Below, one piece after another: positions 8,388 to 19,505 of a stretch of 64,000 nt of DNA; positions within the stretch are counted from its first letter, which is position 1, and each line of letters opens with the position of its first letter. A program made the translations under genes and the position numbers. Where the stretch lies: positions 31,564-95,563 of the forward strand of contig NZ_LCYG01000011.1 in assembly GCF_001017175.1 (NCBI RefSeq). Reading direction: 5' to 3'. The notes beneath the pieces are model-generated. The model saw only the letters and a list, made by a program, of their open reading frames with translations. It did not search any database and had not been told where the DNA came from. The stretch is from Microvirga vignae. GTDB lineage: Bacteria > Pseudomonadota > Alphaproteobacteria > Rhizobiales > Beijerinckiaceae.

Positions 8388-9890
8388 ATGAACGAACTCA
8401 TTGAAGCCCTCCGCCTCGTCCTCGCTCCCGATGTGCTGATCGCGATTCTTTTGTCGTCCATCTACGGCCTCGTCATCGGATCTTTGCCGGGTTTGTCGGC
8501 AACGATGGCGACAGCCCTCCTCGTCCCTGTGACCTTCTATCTCTCTCCGATCGCTGCGGTGGCCTCTATTATCGCGGCCTCCGCCATGGCGATCTTTTCC
8601 GGGGATATTCCAGGGTGCTTGCTACGCATTCCTGGTACGCCTGCCTCCGCCGCCTACACGGACGAAGCCTATGCTCTCACTCGAAAGGGCCAAGCGGAAA
8701 TTGCTCTCGGAGCTGGCCTCTGGTTCAGTGCACTTGGAGGGATCGCCGGAACCATCTCTCTCGTCGTGATGGCTCCTGCACTCGCGGAGCTGGCGCTGAA
8801 CTTTTCGACATTCGAGTATTTCTGGCTCGCCTTCCTGGGTCTGATGTGCGCCACATTGGTGGCGCGGTCATCCCCTGTGAAGGCGATTGCCAGCATGCTG
8901 CTCGGGCTTTTCATCGCGTGCATCGGCATGGAAAATCCCGGTGGCGTGCCTCGCTTCACATTCGGAATCACGGAACTCCTTGGCGGTATCGAGCCGATTC
9001 CGGTCCTGGTCGGCGTCTTTGCGGTTTCCGAGGTGATCCGCGCGATGGTGTCACCCGAACCGCCTCCCCTGCCACATCGCAGGTTCGGAAGCATCTTGGC
9101 CGGACAACTCCACCTCACCCGCAAGTATTGGCGTCAGATGACCCGTGGCAATCTCGTCGGCATCATCATCGGCGTTCTGCCGGGAGCCGGCGCCGATATG
9201 GCCGCTTGGGTCAGCTATGCAATGTCAAAGCGGTTCTCCAAGGAACCGAAGAAGTTCGGGACAGGCCATCCGGAGGGACTCGTCGAGGCGGGAGCGAGCA
9301 ACAATGCAAGCCTGGCGAGCGGTTGGGTTCCATCACTGCTGTTCGGCATTCCGGGTGATACGATCACTGCCATCGCCATCGGCGTCCTGTACATGAAGGG
9401 ACTCAATCCCGGCCCGACTCTCTTCACCGAGAGAGCCTCGAGTATGTACGCGCTCTATATCATCTTCATTCTCGCCAATATCCTGATGATTCCGCTCGGG
9501 ATCGTTATGATCCGCGTGGCGAGCTCCGTTCTGCGGGCCCCCCGGGCAACGGTGATGCCGGTGATCCTTGTTTGCTGCGCCGTAGGTGCCTTCGCGACGG
9601 GCAACAATCTATTCGCGGTCGTTCTTGTCGCGACTTTCGGCGTTGTCGGTTATGTGATGGAGAGGAACGGCTATCCCGTCGCCGCGATGGTGCTTGGCAT
9701 CGTCATGGGCACCATGGTCGAACAGAGTTTTGTCACGTCGCTCATCAAGTCCGACGGGAGTCTGCTGCCATTCTTCGAACGCCCCGTCTCGGCTGTTCTG
9801 GCCGCGATGACCATCGCCGCGCTGCTGTGGCCCGTTTTCATCTGGTCCTGGAAGCGCATCCGACCTCGGCACCAAGAGCAGGCGCTGTGA
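8388..9890 (+). CDS. tctA: Tripartite tricarboxylate transporter large permease TctA
   Basis: A 500-residue membrane protein with about twelve hydrophobic segments and the highly conserved TctA blocks: GLVIGSLPGLSATMA near residue 24, DIPGCLLRIPGTPASAAYTDE near residues 70-90 and PGAGADMAAWVSY near residue 268. It forms the ion-coupled channel with TctB and receives ligand from TctC. The ATG at 8388 is taken as start; two GTG codons just upstream are in frame and overlap the tctB stop. The paralogous TctA at 36152-37669 shares the same blocks. Confidence 0.95.
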   Translation: MNELIEALRLVLAPDVLIAILLSSIYGLVIGSLPGLSATMATALLVPVTFYLSPIAAVASIIAASAMAIFSGDIPGCLLRIPGTPASAAYTDEAYALTRKGQAEIALGAGLWFSALGGIAGTISLVVMAPALAELALNFSTFEYFWLAFLGLMCATLVARSSPVKAIASMLLGLFIACIGMENPGGVPRFTFGITELLGGIEPIPVLVGVFAVSEVIRAMVSPEPPPLPHRRFGSILAGQLHLTRKYWRQMTRGNLVGIIIGVLPGAGADMAAWVSYAMSKRFSKEPKKFGTGHPEGLVEAGASNNASLASGWVPSLLFGIPGDTITAIAIGVLYMKGLNPGPTLFTERASSMYALYIIFILANILMIPLGIVMIRVASSVLRAPRATVMPVILVCCAVGAFATGNNLFAVVLVATFGVVGYVMERNGYPVAAMVLGIVMGTMVEQSFVTSLIKSDGSLLPFFERPVSAVLAAMTIAALLWPVFIWSWKRIRPRHQEQAL

Positions 9891-10160
9891 GGCAGTGGAT
9901 GACCGACATGATGGAGACCTTCGCACCAGCGGGCATGGCACGAGACGCAGAATCCTGAAGGATCGCGAGTCGGATCGTTATACTGAAGAGCAGATTGTGA
10001 AAGCCGGTCAACGGCCGCTACCAGGGCCGCGCTGAACGTTTGGCGTAGAATCAAAGGCTTGGCGTCGCTGCCATCACGCAAAATGGCGCTGAAAAATGCC
10101 TATACTTCGAGTTTACGACAGAATCGTTTTTCGATCGCGCGGCTGTATCGACCGCAACCG

Positions 10161-11165
10161 TCACCGAACCGGGGAACTCCAGAAATCGCGAATAATGACG
10201 GCCAGCTCCTCAGTCTTCTCGACACCGATCGACATGTGCGTGCGGCCCGAGAGCTGCAGCACCTTTGCGCCGGGCAATTCGCGCCGGATGCGCTCCATGC
10301 TGGCGGCACGGAACGGCACCATCGTGTTCTGCTCGAAATCGCGAACCTTCTGCGCCAGCGCGGCGTCGCTGGGGTCGAGCGGGAAGAACGCCGTGGCGTA
10401 AAGGACGAGCGCTGGCGCCCGCACCTTGCGGTAGTCGCGCTGCCAACTGCCGAGCGTTTCCAGGAGCGCGGCGAATGCTTTCTCATTCGGCACCGGATGG
10501 AGTTTGCCCATCGCGTCGGGTTGCGCCACGTCACGGAGATAGGCTTCGAGCCCGAGAGACCATGGAGCCTCGCCGAGCCAAGCCTCGCGATACCAGGCGC
10601 GAAAAGCATCGACCGACAGCACGTCGGTGGCGCCGGGGCTGTTGACAGCAAGAGCATCCACGAAGGCGTTGAAGAATGCGGGTCTCGACCAGTCATACCC
10701 CGCCTCCAGGTAGACGAGCCTGTCGACACGATCCGGATATTGGCCGGCGAACGCGGTGATCTCGTTGCCACCCATGGACCAGCCGACCAAGCTCGTGCGC
10801 TGGATGCCGAGTGTGTCGAGCAATTGCCGAAGGTCCTCGACCAGCGTGGCCCCATCATACGGACCCGCCGGCGCGTCCGAACGCCCGTGGGCGCGCCGGG
10901 CGTAGGCGATGATGCGAAAGCTGTCGCGCAGGTGCGACGCGAGGTCGTCAAAAACGTGCGGGTTGTCGCCGATGCCGTGGACCATCACCAGCGGCGGCCC
11001 GCTGCCGCCCCAGTCCAGATAGTAGAGCTTGATGCCATTGACCGCGGCGAACGCCGACCGGGGCGGCGTGGGGTCGGTGAACGGTGCCGGCCCTTGCGCC
11101 ATGTCCGACCGCCCCTGATCGGATGACCCATTCGCTTCCCTGCTTTGGGGTTCGGAGTTGCTCAT
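10161..11165 (-). CDS. Alpha/beta-fold hydrolase
   Basis: A 334-residue protein with the classical hydrolase fold. The oxyanion-hole segment VMVHGIGDN comes first, then the nucleophile elbow GWSMGG (Ser near residue 130), and a late histidine in SGRTHMSIG completes the triad. The ATG at 11165 has a GAGGAC site upstream; a second ATG at 11102 would remove a polar, probably disordered leader of 21 residues. Related proteins include esterases, epoxide hydrolases and haloperoxidase-like enzymes, so the substrate is open. It stands alone, convergent with the tctA gene to its left. Confidence 0.85.
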   Translation of the reverse strand: MSNSEPQSREANGSSDQGRSDMAQGPAPFTDPTPPRSAFAAVNGIKLYYLDWGGSGPPLVMVHGIGDNPHVFDDLASHLRDSFRIIAYARRAHGRSDAPAGPYDGATLVEDLRQLLDTLGIQRTSLVGWSMGGNEITAFAGQYPDRVDRLVYLEAGYDWSRPAFFNAFVDALAVNSPGATDVLSVDAFRAWYREAWLGEAPWSLGLEAYLRDVAQPDAMGKLHPVPNEKAFAALLETLGSWQRDYRKVRAPALVLYATAFFPLDPSDAALAQKVRDFEQNTMVPFRAASMERIRRELPGAKVLQLSGRTHMSIGVEKTEELAVIIRDFWSSPVR

Positions 11166-11770
11166 CGTGCCGTCCTCAGGAAGCGCAACACGTCCACGTT
11201 GAACTGGGTTGGGTCCGGCAAGAAGGAGAAGTAGCTGATTGCCGGAGTTTTTCGCCTCTCCATTGGCTCCATTCTCAGGTGAAGCACCCATCCCGTTCAG
11301 GAGCGGCGTCGACAGAGCTGTCGGTCAAAACGGCTCGTCGGGAGCCCAGGTCCAACGCAGGGACTTTGACTTATGGAAACAGGATACGCCTCACCGCTGG
11401 GGTGGCAAGTGACTCGCAGGAAGCGCTGAGGCCGAGTGCGGGTCAGCCATTCCTGGAGCCAAGTGGTTCCTGGAGCCAAGTGGTTCCTGGAGCCAAGTGG
11501 AAGGTGCAGGTTGGGTCGAAATGAGACGAACAGCGCGACCCTGTAAAAGTCCGCTTATCGGCCGAGCACGGAGATCAGGATAAGTTCCGCCCCGTGCCAC
11601 AAGCTGACGTCATTGCCCGTAGTGGGAGGCGCGTTTTGGGCAACGCAGTCTCAAAGACAAGCGCTCGGAGATCTAGCCTGCAAAATTGTCGCGCCACACA
11701 GCAGCACTCCATCTCTGTTCGATACCCACTGACATTGCTTCACTCTGACCGGCTATCTGGGCTGGTATGC
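11166..11770. other. Intergenic region with a short tandem repeat
   Basis: About 600 bases without a supportable gene. It lies between the start of the hydrolase gene and the 3' end of the acylase gene, both on the minus strand. The only clear structure is the three-copy 17-bp repeat at 11450-11500. The ORFs present are short and overlap the repeat. Confidence 0.6.
11450..11500 (+). repeat. Three perfect 17-bp tandem repeats
   Basis: The unit TTCCTGGAGCCAAGTGG occurs three times without a mismatch, at 11450-11466, 11467-11483 and 11484-11500. It sits in an otherwise gene-free stretch. 17 is not a multiple of three, so a coding repeat is unlikely. Confidence 0.97.
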
Positions 11771-14242
11771 TCATTGCGGGTGGAACACCATCCGCCACTT
11801 TGGTTCTCCTGGTAGGAATGGGGTTGCTCGGCCCCTCACCCAATCCTCGTGCCCGACATTGTAGTAGGGTGAGAGAGGATGAGCGGTCTGGCTGGTTGGC
11901 ATGTGGAAGATGCCTGTTCCTTCATGCCCCGGTACCACCACGAAACGCTCCGATGCTCCGGTTCCTGGGCCAGCCACCCGAGGCTGATAGAGATCCCCCA
12001 GCAGCGGCTCATTCGGCGGGTTCAGAAAGAGCGCCAGCCCAGGTACGGCTCTTGCAAGCGGATGTCTGATCTCCGCCCGGTTGGCAGCGCCCCAGGTAAA
12101 GGCTTCAAGTCGGCCATCCGCCTGTATGGCAACGGCTGAAAGAGTTTTCTCGATTGCTGCGTCCACGACTGCATCCCAATCCCGGTAACCGAGCGGCACG
12201 AGATGAGCCGGGCGCTCTGACAACAACCGCCACACCGGCTCATCTGCCTGCCTTGGTAAAAAAGGCTGAGGGGGGCGGCCGCCCGCTAGTGCGGGCTCAC
12301 CTGTTCGCATCGGCGCGGTATAGGCCGTATAGACTGCATTGATCAGTTCCGTCCGAAATGTCCGGACAAGTCGGTAGCCGACAGAGTCTGGAACTGCCCG
12401 GCCTCCCCAATTCTCGGTCGCCGGGATAAGCGCCGCGTAATGGGGGTTTCGGGCCCCTGCCCGCAAGCGCTGAAGCATCAAAGCCTGCCACCGTTCCAGC
12501 AGCATCCCGCGATCATCCAGTTGGATGGCCAGCATGTCCTGTTCGTCAAAAAGCTCCTTGGCCAGTAATCCGTCTCTGATCTGGCGGGCACGGGATCCGT
12601 GAGCATAGGCGCCAAAGCCAATCTTCGCCAAGGCCTCCCCGCCGACCACTCGGCTGTTTGCGGTCCAGATGCGCCGGTTCTCGGGGTTGTAAACCACCGG
12701 TACTTCCTCCGGCGCCAGATATCCGCTCCAGCCCTTGGTCCCGTCCGCCCACGACACTGGGACTCGTCCATCGAACCCGAAGCGCTTCGGCATCGCCGTG
12801 GTGACCGTCCAGCCGATGTTGCCCTGAGCATCGCCGACAACGAGGTTCTGATGCGGAATGCCCATCCGGTGTGCGATGTCTAGGGCTGTACGCGCCGTCT
12901 CGGCACGCTCCAGTTCCAAGATGCCGCGCAGGTTGACCGCCACAGGATCGTGCGCGATCCAGCGGTAAGCATGTTTGCGGCCTTGGCGGTCGGTGCCGAT
13001 GACAGGGCCCCAGAGGCTCTCCTCAATTGGGAGGATCTCGCATGCGGCGTCCTTGGGACAGAGGCGCTCCTCAACACGATCGAGGTGCCGAGCGCCCGCG
13101 GGCGTGCGATACAGATCGGGGCGTTCCGCGACAGGTTCGAGGATGACCACGTCGCTCGTATCGGCATAGCTGTTGGTGAAGCCCCAGGCGATCTTGCCGT
13201 TGCTGCCGGCTACGATATTCGGAGCACCGGGCAGCGTGACGCCCGTGATGTTGAGGGCGCTGCCGCCGCCTTCGTCATTCAACACGAGCCGTGCTCTGTA
13301 CCAGATATTCGGAACCCTCAGGTTAAGATGCATGTCGTTGGCCACGATCGCGGCACCGCGGGCACTGAGGACGCCTCCCACTGCCCAGTTGTTGCTGCCC
13401 CGGCTAGTAACCTCCTCGTTGGCCTCTCCCGATGGCCGAGGCAGCCCCGCCCTTTTCTTGATGTCGCTGTCCGGCATTGCCGGCATCGGCAGGGTCGACC
13501 CATCGAGTGGGGCATCCCACGATGTCCCCTCGGGAAAAAGGAAGGCGGTCAGCGGCCCTCCAAGTGCCTCCTCCGCATTGGCCCGTCGACGCTCGGTTGC
13601 CCCGTCGGCTTCCTGCAGGTCCAAATACATCGTGTATACAGTCAGAACGGTGTCTTCGGCTGTCCAGGGCGCAGGCGTCGAACGCAGGACCAGGTATTCG
13701 AAAGGGGTGGCGCCCAAGTTCTGCAAGCCCCGATTGACCCCAGTAACATAAGCATCAAGAACTTCGCGTTCCTCTGGCATCATTGCGGCTAACACTGCGG
13801 CGGCGCGTTTCCGGAAGCGATGAACTCGATGTACGCGGTCCTGGTTCAGGGTGACAGTTCCGGCCAACTCCGAGAGTTCGCCTGCCGCAAGGCGGCGCTG
13901 GCCATCCATCTGAAAGAAGCGCTCCTGTGCGTGCAAGAAACCTAGTGTCCAAGCGAGATCGGTCCGGGAACGCCCGACAAGCGTCGGCACCCCCTGGGCA
14001 TCCCGCGTCACCGTGACGGGAGCGGAGAGTTCAGGCGCTGCGACATTGCCTTCCAGCATTGGGAGGCTGGCGCGCAGACGCCAATACATCAATGTGCCGC
14101 CAGCGAGAGCACAAATCGCAATCAGGCCGAAAATCACCAACGTTCCGCGGATCCAAAACCGCATTCGAGAGGGGTTTCCGAGCAGCCACATCGTAGCTCC
14201 TGCAATGACCCGGCCGCCCGGATCGTTTCCGCGAGACGCCAA
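11771..14242 (-). CDS. Penicillin acylase family protein (Ntn hydrolase)
   Basis: An 823-residue membrane-anchored or exported precursor. A hydrophobic helix at about residues 33-52 serves as signal or anchor. The autoprocessing site is visible as TSRGSNNWAVGG, where the serine (residue 283 from this start) would become the N-terminal nucleophile of the beta chain, leaving an alpha chain of about 200 residues after signal removal. NGKIAWGFTNSYADTSD is a conserved downstream block. The length and layout match penicillin G/acyl-homoserine lactone acylases and the wider cephalosporin-acylase group; the substrate could be AHLs, aculeacin-like amides or others. A second ATG at 14191 is an equally plausible start. 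It is 11 bases after a diiron hydrolase gene on the same strand. Confidence 0.9.
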   Translation of the reverse strand: MASRGNDPGGRVIAGATMWLLGNPSRMRFWIRGTLVIFGLIAICALAGGTLMYWRLRASLPMLEGNVAAPELSAPVTVTRDAQGVPTLVGRSRTDLAWTLGFLHAQERFFQMDGQRRLAAGELSELAGTVTLNQDRVHRVHRFRKRAAAVLAAMMPEEREVLDAYVTGVNRGLQNLGATPFEYLVLRSTPAPWTAEDTVLTVYTMYLDLQEADGATERRRANAEEALGGPLTAFLFPEGTSWDAPLDGSTLPMPAMPDSDIKKRAGLPRPSGEANEEVTSRGSNNWAVGGVLSARGAAIVANDMHLNLRVPNIWYRARLVLNDEGGGSALNITGVTLPGAPNIVAGSNGKIAWGFTNSYADTSDVVILEPVAERPDLYRTPAGARHLDRVEERLCPKDAACEILPIEESLWGPVIGTDRQGRKHAYRWIAHDPVAVNLRGILELERAETARTALDIAHRMGIPHQNLVVGDAQGNIGWTVTTAMPKRFGFDGRVPVSWADGTKGWSGYLAPEEVPVVYNPENRRIWTANSRVVGGEALAKIGFGAYAHGSRARQIRDGLLAKELFDEQDMLAIQLDDRGMLLERWQALMLQRLRAGARNPHYAALIPATENWGGRAVPDSVGYRLVRTFRTELINAVYTAYTAPMRTGEPALAGGRPPQPFLPRQADEPVWRLLSERPAHLVPLGYRDWDAVVDAAIEKTLSAVAIQADGRLEAFTWGAANRAEIRHPLARAVPGLALFLNPPNEPLLGDLYQPRVAGPGTGASERFVVVPGHEGTGIFHMPTSQTAHPLSPYYNVGHEDWVRGRATPFLPGEPKWRMVFHPQ

Positions 14243-14253
14243 GTTGCGGTCTT

Positions 14254-14982
14254 TCAGGCCATGGCAGCCCGCAAGCGGGTATCATAGGCACTGGCAAGGT
14301 CCTGAAGGGCCACAACGGCATTGCCGGCGTATGAGGAACCATGCATGACCGCAAGCATGCGTGGCGCCAGATCCGCCAACTTGCGGATTGTTGGTGCCGT
14401 TGTTGGGCCAAGGCTCGTAAATCCAAAAATGTCTTCCGCCGCGAGCGACGGGCTTACAATCTCCGTTTCAACCATTGCAGGGCCATTGCCGACGTGGGTG
14501 AAGAGATCTCCGCAGAATAAGGTCCTGCTCGTCTCCTCATAAATCACACCTGCATCCCAGCCATGCGGCACGTGCGGCGTGTCGATGTAGCGGATCCGCC
14601 TGCCCCCGATGTCGAGAGTTTCACCATTCGACAACACCCGTGGAGGCCGATCTGCCATATCGATCAACGATACGGTAGATCCCGTCATTCCGTGTGCAAT
14701 CTCCGCCTGCGGAGCCACCGCAAGCCACTCGTTCATTGAGCCGCATTCGTCAGCTTCGTAATGACCGAACGTGATCCAACGCAGCTTGTCGATCGGCATG
14801 ATCCGGGAGACGGCCGCAGAGACAAGCGGGAACATCGTTCTCAGGCCTGTATGAAACAGCAGCGGATCATCGCCCATGATCAGGAATTGGTTGAACGTAA
14901 AGCCGGAGGGCGGCACGATATCAGGCACGAAGGTCGACAGGCGGTAGATCTTATCACCAATCTCATCGATCCTGGTTTCCAT
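14254..14982 (-). CDS. Stand-alone diiron metallo-beta-lactamase-fold protein (oxygen-binding ODP type)
   Basis: A 242-residue protein resembling the N-terminal domain of flavodiiron proteins. Candidate iron ligands are H74, E76 and D78 in HYEADE, H137 or H140 in TPHVPHGW, D159 in CGDLF and H214 in MHGSS. This H-x-E-x-D order distinguishes it from the zinc enzymes, which have H-x-H-x-D-H. There is no flavodoxin domain, so an oxygen/NO reductase role would need an external electron donor; a sensor or oxygen-binding role is equally possible. It is upstream of and probably co-transcribed with the acylase gene. The function is inferred from the metal motif only. Confidence 0.8.
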   Translation of the reverse strand: METRIDEIGDKIYRLSTFVPDIVPPSGFTFNQFLIMGDDPLLFHTGLRTMFPLVSAAVSRIMPIDKLRWITFGHYEADECGSMNEWLAVAPQAEIAHGMTGSTVSLIDMADRPPRVLSNGETLDIGGRRIRYIDTPHVPHGWDAGVIYEETSRTLFCGDLFTHVGNGPAMVETEIVSPSLAAEDIFGFTSLGPTTAPTIRKLADLAPRMLAVMHGSSYAGNAVVALQDLASAYDTRLRAAMA

Positions 14983-15263
14983 CTTGGTTCTCCATTGCTT
15001 CTCCTGCCAATGGATGATCCCCCAATCACTGGCTCAATTCTCGCCTGATTGACGTTTTAGAGTTTGAGCTGCACTGACGTGAATGAACGCTCACTCGGCT
15101 CATGAACACGAGCTTGAATCTTTTAATTTTAGCATTCTACCCGAAAGTGACCAATTCCGGGTGATCAAAGGGCATCTAGCGGTAAAATTACAAACTGCCG
15201 GGTGCTGCGAGCGCAGTCCTGTTTGGGAAGCGTTGTATCGAGGTGCTATGTGGAGGAACCGCC

Positions 15264-15683
15264 ATGGACATCCTTCCGTCAAGCTTCACCGCCGCAGATT
15301 GGATAGCTCTCGGACTTATTGCTCTGGTGCCCGTCTTGATGATCCTAGGCATTTATATGATCCGCCGAGAAATGCATGCAGAGGCACTTCTTCGGGCACA
15401 GTCCATCACGCTCAAGACGACCAAGGATCAGCGGCAGCAGTGGCGAAACGCGGCCCTCTCTCGTGAGATGATCGACCTGCTTGATGATATCGATACCCTG
15501 CTCAACCTGATCGCCGCTGATCAGGTAGTGACACGACAACAGCACAAGGAAGCGGTGCGCTTATCCTGGGCCAGCCGCCATATCCCCTTCCGTACGCTTC
15601 TGCTCGGCGGCTTGGCCCTGGCGGGAGTGCTCTCTGCCATCTTCATGGTGATAGCCCAAGGTCCTACCAATCCTATCCCCTGA
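15264..15683 (+). CDS. Hypothetical two-helix membrane protein
   Basis: A 139-residue protein of unknown function. A hydrophobic helix near residues 13-35 and another near residues 110-130 flank a central, mostly alpha-helical charged region. The ATG at 15264 has a strong GGAGGAA ribosome site 6 bases upstream, better than the in-frame ATG 7 codons earlier. No family was recognised. It is isolated between the divergent diiron-protein gene and the convergent groEL. Confidence 0.7.
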   Translation: MDILPSSFTAADWIALGLIALVPVLMILGIYMIRREMHAEALLRAQSITLKTTKDQRQQWRNAALSREMIDLLDDIDTLLNLIAADQVVTRQQHKEAVRLSWASRHIPFRTLLLGGLALAGVLSAIFMVIAQGPTNPIP

Positions 15684-16034
15684 TCGGCATAGGTCCGCAG
15701 CCGAGCCTAATTCTGCAGAGCAGACCTACAACTGGGTCAGCGTGGCGGCGCAACTTATTGGTGTCACTTGCTGACGATCGCTCATCTCGAAGGGCCGATC
15801 AAACCCTCTTTGAAGAGCCTTGGCGGCAGGCACGCACCTCTTACCTCGTCAGCTGGGCCATAGAGATGATTTGATGCCGGGATCCAGAGAGAAAGGCGCA
15901 GTCCCGGGGTTCGCGCGGGCAGCCCTCGCGGTGCGGAGAATCTCCAACCACAGCACGAGTGATGCCGAGTGAGTAGAGGCCAAAGGAAAGCCCCGGATTT
16001 CACCGGGGCCACCTGTCCCAGACTTAGCAGGGAG
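15684..16034. other. Intergenic region downstream of groEL
   Basis: It separates the two converging genes. Apart from the terminator hairpin at 15990-16009 no structure or gene was found. Confidence 0.6.
15990..16009 (-). terminator. Intrinsic terminator of groESL
   Basis: Perfect 7-bp stem GCCCCGG/CCGGGGC with a six-base loop, 26 bases past the groEL stop. On the minus strand it is followed by a T-rich TTTCCTTT run, so it fits rho-independent termination of the chaperonin operon. Confidence 0.82.
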
Positions 16035-18036
<2,002 letters not shown>

Positions 18037-18093
18037 GGATGCCTCCTCGTTCTGTTCTGGATTGGGGAGCACTCGACTGCGCCGGGCAGAACG

Positions 18094-18120
18094 TTAGCAC
18101 TCGACGCATGAGAGTGCCAA
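18094..18120 (-). promoter_or_regulatory. CIRCE operator (HrcA binding site)
   Basis: TTAGCACTC at 18094-18102, nine-base spacer, then GAGTGCCAA at 18112-18120. This is the 9-N9-9 CIRCE inverted repeat with a single mismatch in the second arm. It lies between the -10 box and groES, where HrcA binding would block transcription until heat shock. The hrcA gene itself is not in the window. Confidence 0.97.
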
Positions 18121-18126
18121 AGCAGA

Positions 18127-18155
18127 TTATTAGCTTGGTGCCAAGGGTGACGCAA
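18127..18155 (-). promoter_or_regulatory. groESL promoter
   Basis: On the minus strand, -35 TTGCGT (18150-18155) and -10 TAATAA (18127-18132) are separated by exactly 17 bases. The predicted start falls at the upstream edge of the CIRCE element, the arrangement expected for HrcA repression. Confidence 0.75.
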
Positions 18156-18253
18156 TCTCCTCCTTCTGGAGGAGAGCGCTCAGAACCGTTGCCTTAGGAG
18201 CTGCGTTGACCCGAGACAGCGGCCGCAGGCCGCCTTGGCAGCGAGGTTCAGCA

Positions 18254-18550
18254 GTGTCGAGTTTCAAAACCGTCGAAGAAGTCTGTGAGAGCAAGAGCAT
18301 CACCCTTGTCCTTCATCCCGCTATCCGTCGAGCCGTGAAGGGTTATGAGGAGAGCTTCTATATCGGCTTACGCTGCTTTCTGAAGGGAGAGTCCGACGGC
18401 GTTTTCTTCCTGCCTCTCCAAGACGGCGGGTATGTCCGTCTCGTATTCTCCCAACGCTACTCTTCAGGAGGGCACCCGATCTTGAGGGTTGATCCGCTGA
18501 CCTCCGAGGGACTGCAGCGGATCAAGACGGCGATTGACACCGGCTCTTGA
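18254..18550 (+). CDS. Hypothetical protein, 98 residues
   Basis: A small soluble protein of unknown function with a mixed alpha/beta composition and no signal peptide. The GTG at 18254 is preferred because it follows a GAGG-containing stretch; an earlier in-frame TTG at 18206 would add a basic, low-complexity leader. It ends 71 bases before the SDR gene on the same strand and may be cotranscribed with it. No family was recognised. Confidence 0.6.
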   Translation: MSSFKTVEEVCESKSITLVLHPAIRRAVKGYEESFYIGLRCFLKGESDGVFFLPLQDGGYVRLVFSQRYSSGGHPILRVDPLTSEGLQRIKTAIDTGS

Positions 18551-18620
18551 GCTTTGCCGCGGAACCGCCGGACGCCCGCACCGTTTCCGGGGCGCATTCC
18601 CGTTTCATCGGAGGCTGGCT

Positions 18621-19493
18621 ATGGCCGATCAGGAGAAACGTCCCGCCCCGGCTGAATTGGCTGTTGATCACGATCAACCTGCTCCCGGTCGCGAAGCCGA
18701 TATGCAGCTGAAGCCGGACAGCGATCTGTCCAACTATAAGCCGGCCTGCAAACTCGTCGGGAAGGTCGCTCTGATCACGGGCGGCGACTCTGGCATCGGG
18801 CGAGCTGTCGCAATCGCCTACGCCATGGAAGGCGCGGATGTGGCCATTGTCTACAACCACAGTGAGGATGATGCAGCCGAGACATGCCGTCTGGCCGAGC
18901 AACGTGGCCGGCGCTGCCTGTCACTCCTGGCCGATGTCACCGTCAAAGCTGACCGTGAGCGTATTATCGAAGAGACCGTGTCTCGCCTGGGCCGGCTCGA
19001 CATTCTCGTCAACAATGCGGCTTACTTCGAAGGCGATGGCACGCTGCCCGAGCTTGAGGAGGAAGGCCTACGGCGGGTCTTCGACACGAACATCATCGCC
19101 TACATGCTGATGGCACAGGTTGCGCTGCCGTACTTGGAGAAGACCAGCGGATGTATCATCAACACGTCCAGCACGACATCATTGCTCGGCAAGAAAGGCG
19201 CTTTGGCTTATTCGAGTTCTAAGGGTGCCGTGAACGTGTTCACCAAATCACTCGCAGACGAGCTTGCCAGCAGGGGCGTGCGCGTCAACGCGGTGCTTCC
19301 AGGCCCGTTCTGGACCCCTGCCATCGCCACATCGAGCGAGGAGACGGTCAAGACCTTCGGCAGCTTTACGATGATGGGTCGTGCGGGCCAGCCGGAGGAG
19401 ATTGCGCCAGCCTACGTGTTCCTGGCGGCTGACGCATCATTTATGACAGGAGCTTTGCTCGAGATCAGTGGCGGCTTCAAATCCGTTGATTAG
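18621..19493 (+). CDS. SDR-family oxidoreductase, general-stress (YghA/YhdF) type
   Basis: A 290-residue short-chain dehydrogenase with an N-terminal extension of about 45 residues before the Rossmann fold, as in the YghA group. The cofactor motif TGGDSGIGR is near residue 53, the NNAA motif follows, and the active site is the Ser of NTSST plus Tyr-x3-Lys in YSSSK. The ATG has a CGGAGG site. Such proteins reduce aldehydes or ketones with NAD(P)H and are often induced in stress. A DUF4336 gene follows 12 bases later, probably in the same transcript. Confidence 0.9.
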   Translation: MADQEKRPAPAELAVDHDQPAPGREADMQLKPDSDLSNYKPACKLVGKVALITGGDSGIGRAVAIAYAMEGADVAIVYNHSEDDAAETCRLAEQRGRRCLSLLADVTVKADRERIIEETVSRLGRLDILVNNAAYFEGDGTLPELEEEGLRRVFDTNIIAYMLMAQVALPYLEKTSGCIINTSSTTSLLGKKGALAYSSSKGAVNVFTKSLADELASRGVRVNAVLPGPFWTPAIATSSEETVKTFGSFTMMGRAGQPEEIAPAYVFLAADASFMTGALLEISGGFKSVD

Positions 19494-19505
19494 CGAGGAC
19501 GCAGG

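Noticed and set aside
10059..11126. Long plus-strand ORF of 355 codons
   Set aside because: It is exactly antisense to the alpha/beta hydrolase gene, which has a clear fold and catalytic triad; the plus-strand translation has no recognisable motif.
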